DNA from: an uncultured bacterium
Lineage (GTDB): Bacteria; Desulfobacterota; WTBG01
Direction of reading: 5' to 3'
Length of the DNA stretch: 5,321 nt
Assembly (NCBI GenBank): GCA_938024025.1
Contig: CALJBY010000007.1
Span: forward strand, 1 to 5,321
Shown: positions 1 through 4,786 of the stretch, in pieces
How positions within the stretch are numbered: the stretch's first letter is position 1
How the letters are laid out: each line of letters starts with the position of its first letter
Program-made: the position numbers and the translations under genes
The notes under the pieces: generated by a model
What the model saw: the letters and a program-made list of their open reading frames with translations, nothing else
What the model was told of the DNA's origin: nothing
Database searches by the model: none

Positions 1-1
1 G

Positions 2-1339
2 AAGCGAGCGGCAGCCAAGGGGATGGGCCCCATTATGGGATCCAAAAATCTCAAGGCGGTGGCGGTGAGGGGTACTAAAGGCATAAAGGTAGCTCACCCC
101 GAAAAATTTTTCCCCATCTGTACCGAAATTCTTAAAAACTACCAGAGAAAGGACCTCACCCTTTACGGTACTCCGGTAAGCCTCCTCTATGAACTGAAGA
201 CGGGTGCGAGCTGGGCCACTAAAAATCTCCAGAGCAGCACATTTCCCGGTCTTCACAACATTACCCCGGACAAATTCAATCAGGACTACCTCCACCGTCT
301 CAAGGCCTGTTTCGGATGCAGTCTCTGCTGTGGCCGCACCTACCGTGTTAAAGAGGGAGAGTTCAGGGGACTCTATGGTGAAGGGCCCGAACTTGCCGCC
401 TGCTGGGCATGGGGAACGCAGCCCCAGGTGGACAACCTGGCAGCCGTCCTTAAATCAGATGTCTTGAGCAATCAGATGGGGGTAGACTGCATAGAGACGG
501 GTGATACCATCGCCTTTGCAATGGAATGCTACCAGCGGGGTCTTCTCTCCCTGGAAGAGACCGGTGGCCTTAAGCTCGAGTGGGGCAACTACAAGGCAGT
601 TCACACCCTGATTGAGCAGATCGCTCGAAGAGAGGGAATCGGCGAATTGTTGGGTGAGGGGATGCGGAAAGCAGCGCAAAAGATCGGCAAGGGAGCAGAA
701 TACTACGCACGGCAGATTAAGGGACAGAGTTTTCCCGCAGAGATGCGGGGAAAGCACGGAAGTGTCCTGGGCTATCTTACCTCTACCCGGGGAGCCGACC
801 ATTTACGGGGGATCCCGGTAGATGATCTGATGTCAGTAAAATATATCAAAGAACATTTCGGGGAAGAAGCCTTGAAGGGTGAGGGAGTAACAGGGAAAGG
901 CAGGGCTACAAAATGGGTGCAGGATATGACCACCCTTCCCGATCTCTTTGGTGTCTGTAAAATATTTTATATATTAAGTGCCGCCTACACCGAGTTTACC
1001 CCTGATGATTTTGCCCGCATGTATACCTCCGCCACCGGTATTCCTCTGTCCGGAGAGGAACTCTTCAGGGCAAGTGAGCGGGTATACAACCTGGAGCAGT
1101 CGTTTAATGTTAAGGTAGGGGGGTTTTCGAGAAAGGATGATGTGCTTCCGGAACGTCTTTTTGAAGAAAAAGTGGACGGAGGTCCTGCTCACGGGAAGAC
1201 CCTTAACAGGGATAAGGTCGAAAAGCTTTTAGATGAGTACTATGAGGCCAGAGGCTGGGATAGGGAAACCACTGCTCCCACCCGCACAACCCTTGAATCC
1301 CTTGACCTCGCAATGGTCGCTGATGACCTGGAAAAATAA
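2..1339 (+). CDS. Aldehyde ferredoxin oxidoreductase (AOR) family protein, 5'-truncated by the window edge
   Basis: This is a tungsten- or molybdenum-bis-pterin oxidoreductase of the AOR family. Such enzymes are cytosolic, oxidise aldehydes to acids or carry out related low-potential reactions, and usually pass electrons to ferredoxin. The frame is open to base 2, so the Met at 23 lies inside the protein; roughly 180-200 N-terminal residues (most of the pterin-binding first domain) are missing compared with the usual 600-650. Counting from that Met, MGSKNLKAVAVRG (5-17) is the end of domain 1. C96, C99 and C103 form the CxxCxxxC part of the 4Fe-4S site (C102 is an extra Cys), and C312 in LFGVCK is the distal fourth ligand. 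GDTIAFAMECYQRG (160-173), RGADHLRG (256-263) and the C-terminal NLEQSFNV and FSRKDDVLPERL blocks are also family-typical. The usual DPR after PAY is degenerate here (PAEMRGKHG). The substrate cannot be told; benzoyl-CoA reductase subunit BamB belongs to the same family. It converges on the next gene. Confidence 0.93.
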   Translation, partial: KRAAAKGMGPIMGSKNLKAVAVRGTKGIKVAHPEKFFPICTEILKNYQRKDLTLYGTPVSLLYELKTGASWATKNLQSSTFPGLHNITPDKFNQDYLHRLKACFGCSLCCGRTYRVKEGEFRGLYGEGPELAACWAWGTQPQVDNLAAVLKSDVLSNQMGVDCIETGDTIAFAMECYQRGLLSLEETGGLKLEWGNYKAVHTLIEQIARREGIGELLGEGMRKAAQKIGKGAEYYARQIKGQSFPAEMRGKHGSVLGYLTSTRGADHLRGIPVDDLMSVKYIKEHFGEEALKGEGVTGKGRATKWVQDMTTLPDLFGVCKIFYILSAAYTEFTPDDFARMYTSATGIPLSGEELFRASERVYNLEQSFNVKVGGFSRKDDVLPERLFEEKVDGGPAHGKTLNRDKVEKLLDEYYEARGWDRETTAPTRTTLESLDLAMVADDLEK

Positions 1340-1394
1340 ACCGCTTCTTTCCGCGCTGCACTATGCATATGCTCCTCTCAGCGTTCTCTGCGGT
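1332..1394 (-). terminator. Possible imperfect terminator for the DraG-like gene
   Basis: Read on the minus strand, the 63-base gap between two convergent genes can fold with an outer ACCGC/GCGGT pairing (1390-1394 with 1340-1344) and an inner CGCTG/CAGCG pairing (1379-1383 with 1354-1358). An asymmetric internal loop separates the two, and a T-rich tail follows (complement of 1332-1340). The tail overlaps the AOR stop codon. The large loop and interrupted stem make this a weak candidate. No T-tract follows it on the plus strand, so I see no terminator for the AOR gene. Confidence 0.3.
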
Positions 1395-1402
1395 GAATAG
1401 TG

Positions 1403-2266
1403 TTACAGCACCGGAAGCAGCTCACGTTGCTTTAGCCACGCCAAAGGTATCTCTTTTGCTGAAAGAGAAACGATACCCCCTACTATCGCGCATGTTGTGT
1501 CGCAGTCTCCCAGGCCCTTTGCCGTTTGCCAGAGGGCTTTTTCATAATTGTTGAGATGATACGCTGCGCTCCACAGACAAAACGGCACGGTATCCTGCGC
1601 TGAGACGTTGTTACCGGAGCCAAGCACTGTAACAGCCTGCAACAATTCATTTGCCGGAATAGTGAGGGCAAGCTGGATACCCTTTTTTGTAGCGCTCTCG
1701 GGAACGAGTTTCACAATTTCATGCAGGAATTCACGGCCGGAGGGACAGGGTGTGTTTGCGGCTATGGCGGCTGCGACGGCCACTGCGATGGCCCCTGCCT
1801 GTCCTTCAGGGTGAGCGTGGGTAATAACCGCGGATAGGTGGGCTTCCTTGACGACCTGCTGCAGATCCTGATAGAAAAACCCTCCCAGAGGAGCTACACG
1901 CATTGCAGCGCCATTACCATAGGAGCCGGTACCGAATAAGGTCGGGGAAATGGTTCGCCAATCTGACCCTGAAGCTACCTGGCGCAGCAAGCGTGCCGCA
2001 CCGCCGCCATAGCCACGATACGGTTCTTCCTGATACCGCTCTGCAAAAGCCCGGGCCAATGCATCCTGCTCAATATGGCCGTATCTCTTCAGCACTTCCA
2101 CAATCGACAGGGCCATATGGGTGTCATCTGTCCAACGCCAGATCGTTTTCGGCAGATGCGCGGGTGAGGTGTGGTGTGGGGAAATAGTGAAGAATAGCTC
2201 TCCAAAGGCATCTCCTGTCGATAAGCCTTCAAGACTGTGCAGTGCTTTCGATAGGTCGTTTGACAT
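1403..2266 (-). CDS. ADP-ribosylglycohydrolase family protein (DraG/ARH-like)
   Basis: This is a complete 287-residue gene. The family removes ADP-ribose from modified proteins, nucleic acids or small molecules using a di-metal (Mg or Mn) site in the cytosol; DraG, which reactivates nitrogenase reductase, is the best-known member. In order: EGLSTGDAFG (13-22) is the N-terminal G..GDA.G motif; WTDDT (45-49) gives the first metal ligands; YGNGAAMRVAPLG (116-128), THAHPEG (149-155) and the Ala-rich helix after it are typical; GDCDTTCAIVGG (253-264) carries the C-terminal DxDT metal ligands. All expected ligands are present, so the enzyme should be active. The length is normal for the family. The start is supported by AAGGGA a few bases upstream (about 2272-2277 on the minus strand). 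The gene stands alone: it converges on the AOR gene and is divergent from the NmrA-like gene. No dinitrogenase-reductase ADP-ribosyltransferase (DraT) or toxin partner is visible, so the substrate is unknown. Confidence 0.93.
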   Translation of the reverse strand: MSNDLSKALHSLEGLSTGDAFGELFFTISPHHTSPAHLPKTIWRWTDDTHMALSIVEVLKRYGHIEQDALARAFAERYQEEPYRGYGGGAARLLRQVASGSDWRTISPTLFGTGSYGNGAAMRVAPLGGFFYQDLQQVVKEAHLSAVITHAHPEGQAGAIAVAVAAAIAANTPCPSGREFLHEIVKLVPESATKKGIQLALTIPANELLQAVTVLGSGNNVSAQDTVPFCLWSAAYHLNNYEKALWQTAKGLGDCDTTCAIVGGIVSLSAKEIPLAWLKQRELLPVL

Positions 2267-2286
2267 GATGTTCCCTTAATACGAAG

Positions 2287-2302
2287 AAGGGGGACGCCCT
2301 TA
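2287..2302 (+). repeat. Left arm of a 16-base perfect inverted repeat
   Basis: AAGGGGGACGCCCTTA is the exact reverse complement of 2857-2872. Each arm is also a small hairpin by itself (AAGGG, 5-base loop, CCCTT). It lies about 20 bases upstream of the DraG-like start codon, inside that gene's leader, so on the minus-strand mRNA it could fold next to the ribosome binding site. No clear target-site duplication flanks the pair. Confidence 0.8.
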
Positions 2303-2328
2303 AAAAACTAAGTAACTCATGCTAAGAC

Positions 2329-2368
2329 CACAGTATAACCCTGAGATTACACCTCTGGTCATACTGTG
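2329..2368. promoter_or_regulatory. 12-base dyad (one mismatch) in the leader of the DraG-like gene
   Basis: CACAGTATAACC (2329-2340) pairs with GGTCATACTGTG (2357-2368) across a 16-base loop with a single mismatch. No T-tract follows on either strand, so it is not an intrinsic terminator. On the minus strand the left arm contains TATACT (complement of 2332-2337), a good -10 hexamer about 65 bases upstream of the DraG-like start, but no convincing -35 lies at the right distance. The dyad could therefore be an operator placed over a promoter that needs an activator, or simply an RNA hairpin or repeat remnant. Confidence 0.4.
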
Positions 2369-2462
2369 ATGCAATGCACCGGGTGCGTCAAATCGGGCTC
2401 ATCGTGACCTATATGCCTTGTATCACTTTCCACCTTGCGTGTAAACTCGTATTGTCAAAATC

Positions 2463-2554
2463 AAACCACAGAGATCACAGAGAAAAGAGTAACAATCAAT
2501 GAAGTAAAAGACTAATTGTTCCCTTCCCCTCTGTGCCCTCTAATCTTTTTACTT
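2463..2554. repeat. Inverted-repeat unit 1 (CTCTGTG-type dispersed repeat, copies A and B)
   Basis: Copy A (2463-2483, minus orientation) reads CTCTGTGATCTCTGTGG on the minus strand. Copy B (2529-2541, plus orientation) reads CTCTGTGCCCTCT. Between and beside them AAGTAAAAGA (2502-2511) faces TCTTTTTACTT (2544-2554), so the unit can form a cruciform or hairpin. Copy A also matches copy D (2780-2800) as an inverted repeat at 19 of 21 bases. Similar CTCTGTG..CTCTGTGG stretches are, from memory, common dispersed repeats in environmental and deltaproteobacterial genomes; that is recall, not a search. Confidence 0.65.
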
Positions 2555-2744
2555 AAGCTACGCAAATGAATGTGCTCTAGTGCTTTACCCGCAACCTATT
2601 CCAACAAATATGGTGGGGCCTGACTTATAGTTTTCTCAATTTATTTCTTGTTTCCATACCGCTCTTCTATGCAATTAATCTAGATCCTTTGTCTTTTACC
2701 GTGCATTATATTTAGTGGAAATCCTTTTCGGTTTAGAGAACAGC

Positions 2745-2800
2745 GAGAGAGCACAGAGGTTATTTCAATATATATGTTCTCTCTGTGTCCTCTGTGGTTT
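2745..2800. repeat. Inverted-repeat unit 2 (CTCTGTG-type dispersed repeat, copies C and D)
   Basis: Copy C (2745-2759, minus orientation) reads CCTCTGTGCTCTCTC on the minus strand. Copy D (2780-2800, plus orientation) reads TCTCTGTGTCCTCTGTGG followed by TTT. They face each other across about 20 AT-rich bases and can form a hairpin. T-rich tracts follow at 2804-2819. This hairpin plus T-tract could incidentally end plus-strand transcription, but no gene precedes it on that strand. Confidence 0.65.
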
Positions 2801-2856
2801 CAGTTTTTTCCTTTTTTTTCATAAAGCTTTTGACAGTTCCTGTAAAGATAGAAACG

Positions 2857-2872
2857 TAAGGGCGTCCCCCTT
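2857..2872 (-). repeat. Right arm of the 16-base perfect inverted repeat
   Basis: TAAGGGCGTCCCCCTT is the exact reverse complement of 2287-2302, enclosing 586 bases in all. It ends 24 bases before the -35 box of the promoter for the NmrA-like gene. Together the arms could be the ends of a small non-autonomous (MITE-like) element or two copies of a dispersed palindrome. No transposase lies between them. Confidence 0.8.
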
Positions 2873-2896
2873 GTATGGTGCGCGGTGCCATTTTCT

Positions 2897-2925
2897 TTGA
2901 CAAGAAAAGGACTTTATCCTATAGT
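2897..2925 (+). promoter_or_regulatory. Sigma-70-type promoter for the NmrA-like / FDBR-like genes
   Basis: A perfect -35 TTGACA (2897-2902) is followed by exactly 17 bases and a -10 TATAGT (2920-2925). Transcription would start near 2932 and leave a leader of about 70 bases. A second hexamer, TATAAT (2951-2956), lies inside this leader but has no good -35, so it may be a minor second start. The strong boxes suggest constitutive or well-expressed transcription. Confidence 0.65.
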
Positions 2926-3000
2926 AGGTTTAGCTTTCATCACGTACAACTATAATGGAAAAAAGAGAGTTTTCGTAACCTCACTACAAGGAAGGTTGTC

Positions 3001-3924
3001 ATGAATGTTTTAGTAATAGGAGCCACAGGCGATGTTGGTAGCGAAGCAGCAAAGTTTGCCGTTCAAAAGGGACATACGGCCAGGGCGTTAGTCAGAAAAA
3101 CGTCAAACAGAGACAAACTGGGGGAGGCAAAAGACAGGATAGAATTCTTCGAAGGGGATATGCTTGACAAAGCTTCTCTTGAGGCTGCAATGGATGGCAT
3201 GGAGGGGCTTATAATTTCAATTCGCCTCACCCCGGCTGAAGTGGAGAAGGGGAGGACCTACCAGGACGTTGAACTGGGAGGGATTAAGAACCTGGTTGAC
3301 GTTGCGAAGGAAAAGGGAATAAAAAAGATAATTCATGTGTCAGCAGCGGGAGTCGGTCCCCACTGTGTGTCGGACATGTACCGGGCAAAACATCAGGCTG
3401 AGGAAACTATCAGACATTCAGGTATCGATTATACCATTTTCAAGCCATCGGGCATGTTCAAGGATTTCCAGATGTTCCATATTCCCATGGTATTGAAGTT
3501 AGGTGAAACGAACACATGGCCCACCGGTCCCCTGCATTTTCGCATGAATCCTCTTTCACATATCGATCTTGCCCAATGTATGGCAGATGCACTCACCAAC
3601 CCGGCAGCATCGAACAAGAGCTTTGCAATAGGCGGCCCTGACTGCGTTATGCAGGGAGATTTTCTTAATATGATTGCCAAGGAAGCGGGAATAAATGCTC
3701 ACTACACCGAAGGAGTGTCAAAAGAGCAACTTATAGAAAGGGTAAAGGCAAATCCCCAGAAGTCTTTCTTTACCGCTGAACAGCTCCAGGACTTTCTCAA
3801 CGACTCAATCATCGACCACACCCCCATCAAAGAGACCTTTGGCATAACCTTTGAACGGGTGGAAGAGTATCTTAAAAAAGCAGTCCCGGAAGTAAAAGCC
3901 GCACTGGCAAAACAGCAAAAGTAG
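3001..3924 (+). CDS. NmrA-like NAD(P)-binding protein (atypical short-chain dehydrogenase/reductase)
   Basis: This is a complete 307-residue cytosolic Rossmann-fold protein. GATGDVG (7-13) is the nucleotide-binding glycine motif, and Arg32 with Lys33 after the second strand favour NADP(H). EGDMLD (51-56) is the conserved acidic turn after strand 3, and HVSAAGVG (112-119) is the strand-5 segment holding a Ser but no standard catalytic triad. K130 in YRAKHQAEETI and DYTIFKPSGMF (143-153) are typical of the NmrA/atypical SDR group. The last ~100 residues form the substrate-binding part. Relatives include redox-sensing regulators, quinone and flavin reductases and divinyl-chlorophyllide reductase, so the reaction is open. 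The start is fixed by AAGGAAGG (2988-2995) five bases before the ATG. The gene is first in a probable operon, 81 bases ahead of the FDBR-like gene, behind a near-consensus promoter. Confidence 0.88.
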   Translation: MNVLVIGATGDVGSEAAKFAVQKGHTARALVRKTSNRDKLGEAKDRIEFFEGDMLDKASLEAAMDGMEGLIISIRLTPAEVEKGRTYQDVELGGIKNLVDVAKEKGIKKIIHVSAAGVGPHCVSDMYRAKHQAEETIRHSGIDYTIFKPSGMFKDFQMFHIPMVLKLGETNTWPTGPLHFRMNPLSHIDLAQCMADALTNPAASNKSFAIGGPDCVMQGDFLNMIAKEAGINAHYTEGVSKEQLIERVKANPQKSFFTAEQLQDFLNDSIIDHTPIKETFGITFERVEEYLKKAVPEVKAALAKQQK

Positions 3925-3935
3925 GTAATAAGACG

Positions 3936-3946
3936 AGGGGCGCCCT
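3936..3946. repeat. Short palindrome resembling the 16-base repeat arms
   Basis: AGGGGCGCCCT, in the gap between the NmrA-like and FDBR-like genes, folds as AGGG-GCG-CCCT and resembles the arms at 2287 and 2857 (AAGGGGGACGCCCTT). It has no T-tract and is too short to be a convincing terminator. It may be a degenerate third copy or chance. Confidence 0.3.
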
Positions 3947-3993
3947 AGATAAACTGAATCATCAATTGTTGCAGCTCTAATCCATGCTCAATG

Positions 3994-4000
3994 AGGAGGA
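3994..4000 (+). promoter_or_regulatory. Ribosome binding site that decides the start of the FDBR-like gene
   Basis: AGGAGGA lies five bases before the ATG at 4006. The upstream in-frame ATG at 3991 overlaps this Shine-Dalgarno sequence and has no site of its own at proper spacing, so 4006 is the preferred start. Confidence 0.85.
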
Positions 4001-4005
4001 TAACG

Positions 4006-4707
4006 ATGGCAGGAGAAAAGATCAGCGACCAGATCTATGGGAAGGTTGCAAACAAGATACAATTGTCACCGCTATCTGAGTTTGATGATCTTAAAACAAT
4101 AGTCACTCCAGACGGGCGTGAAGTCGGTTCATTCAGGGCGTATACGGGTGATAAAATCGAAAAGTTTTCAATAGCAGAATTCAGCCTGATGCCGGGCATG
4201 GACTACACCAATGCAAGCATAAAGCCCTGTTCGAACTATAACATTCCCCGATACTCGTTTAACTGCATGGTAATGGCAGAGCAGAAGAAGATTCAGTTTG
4301 ATGTTGACCTGTATCCTGCCGTTGACCTTGCCATTCGTCAGGACTATATCGATAGATATTATGAACTGCTGACAGACCTGTACCTGCAAGAGAAAAAGGC
4401 GTCTTATTTTGACTGGAAAGTTTCTGACCGGTCCTGGGTGAGAGTCAGCACATCTCCCTATTTTTTCATGTCGGCTACAGACATCGCACATGAAGAGAAG
4501 GTGCACAATCTTATCCATGCCTATCTCGATGTAGCGCTGAAGATATATGAAGAAGAACAGGAGGTCTCTGCAGAGGAAGCAAAAAAGATTGCAGACAGAA
4601 CAGCGTACATGACAAAAATGCTTCTGGAGCGTGAACCCGAACGCCACTTGCTTGAAAAAGCCTTCGGACAGGAACTCACCGAAAAGCTTGGGAATGCTAT
4701 GGTTTAA
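4006..4707 (+). CDS. Divergent ferredoxin-dependent bilin reductase (FDBR/PcyA-HY2 superfamily)-like protein
   Basis: This is a 233-residue soluble protein, close to the usual FDBR length of about 230-260. FDBRs reduce biliverdin to phycobilins with electrons from ferredoxin and no bound cofactor. By eye, against PcyA from memory, most of the central sheet aligns without gaps: YTGDKIEKF (46-54), PGMDYTN (63-69) and YNIPRY (78-83) fall on the PcyA Tyr65, GLD and YGLPLF stretches, and DVDLYP (99-104) on the ADLSP strand. SPYFF (150-154), the following helix, and REPERHLLEKAFG (209-221) match the C-terminal FDBR pattern ending in LEKAFG. The equivalents of PcyA Glu76, His88, Asp105 and Asp220 appear to be Ala57 (Glu58 is next to it), Asn69, Asn86 and Glu210, so bilin chemistry may be altered or lost. 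Red chlorophyll catabolite reductase is a related alternative. It is probably co-transcribed with the NmrA-like gene. No heme oxygenase or phytochrome is seen in the window. Family call fairly sure; function unknown. Confidence 0.68.
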   Translation: MAGEKISDQIYGKVANKIQLSPLSEFDDLKTIVTPDGREVGSFRAYTGDKIEKFSIAEFSLMPGMDYTNASIKPCSNYNIPRYSFNCMVMAEQKKIQFDVDLYPAVDLAIRQDYIDRYYELLTDLYLQEKKASYFDWKVSDRSWVRVSTSPYFFMSATDIAHEEKVHNLIHAYLDVALKIYEEEQEVSAEEAKKIADRTAYMTKMLLEREPERHLLEKAFGQELTEKLGNAMV

Positions 4708-4730
4708 ATGCTCCGCATGTACTGGTTTCC

Positions 4731-4749
4731 TGCTCAACAATGCTGAGCA
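4731..4749. other. Small hairpin after the FDBR-like gene
   Basis: TGCTCA (4731-4736) pairs with TGAGCA (4744-4749) over a 7-base loop. It has no T-tract on either strand, but sits just before the terminator at 4760 and may protect the 3' end of the mRNA. Confidence 0.35.
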
Positions 4750-4759
4750 TCACATTCCC

Positions 4760-4786
4760 TGCGCGTCGTTATTGAGCGCATTTTTT
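4760..4786 (+). terminator. Intrinsic terminator of the NmrA-like / FDBR-like operon
   Basis: The stem TGCGC (4760-4764) / GCGCA (4776-4780) with an 11-base loop is followed directly by six T residues (4781-4786). The T-tract overlaps the stop codon of the convergent flavoprotein gene. The stem is short, so efficiency is uncertain. No T-tract follows on the minus strand. Confidence 0.6.

Larger units (their letters stand above)
2267..3000. other. 734-base intergenic region rich in inverted repeats; no gene seen
   Basis: This spacer separates two divergent genes. I see no supportable coding sequence: the only reading frame of any length starts at 2715, lacks a ribosome binding site and runs through the dispersed repeats and poly-T stretches, giving a low-complexity Cys/Phe-rich product. 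The stretch 2560-2740 is AT-rich without recognisable motifs. The region holds the repeats, dyad and promoter listed separately. Confidence 0.7.

Noticed and set aside
1608..2187. Plus-strand frames opposite the DraG-like gene
   Set aside because: They are antisense shadows of a gene with all family motifs intact.
1403..2266. DraT-DraG nitrogenase control or a DarTG-type toxin-antitoxin pair
   Set aside because: No ADP-ribosyltransferase partner is present in the window; the gene stands alone between convergent and divergent neighbours.
2560..2630. Minus-strand stretch translating as KSGPTIFVGIGCG with in-frame stops, resembling a decayed reading frame
   Set aside because: Only a few codons between stops and no recognised family; more likely part of the repeat-rich spacer.
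2463..2800. CRISPR array
   Set aside because: The repeated motif alternates in orientation, is irregularly spaced and diverges between copies; there are no uniform spacers.
2830..2858. TTGACA at 2830-2835 as a further promoter
   Set aside because: No -10-like hexamer lies 16-18 bases downstream; the TTGACA at 2897 has one at exactly 17.
2715..2900. Plus-strand reading frame of 61 codons in the intergenic region
   Set aside because: It has no ribosome binding site, spans repeat copies C and D, two T-tracts and the right 16-base arm, and gives a low-complexity Cys/Phe-rich product. It is a by-product of repeat sequence.
3991..4005. Upstream in-frame ATG at 3991 as start of the FDBR-like gene
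   Set aside because: It overlaps the AGGAGGA ribosome binding site that properly serves the ATG at 4006.
4168..4740. 190-codon minus-strand frame opposite the FDBR-like gene
   Set aside because: It is the antisense shadow of a gene with family-level similarity and a good ribosome binding site; its own product has no recognisable motif and odd Cys/His/Phe composition.
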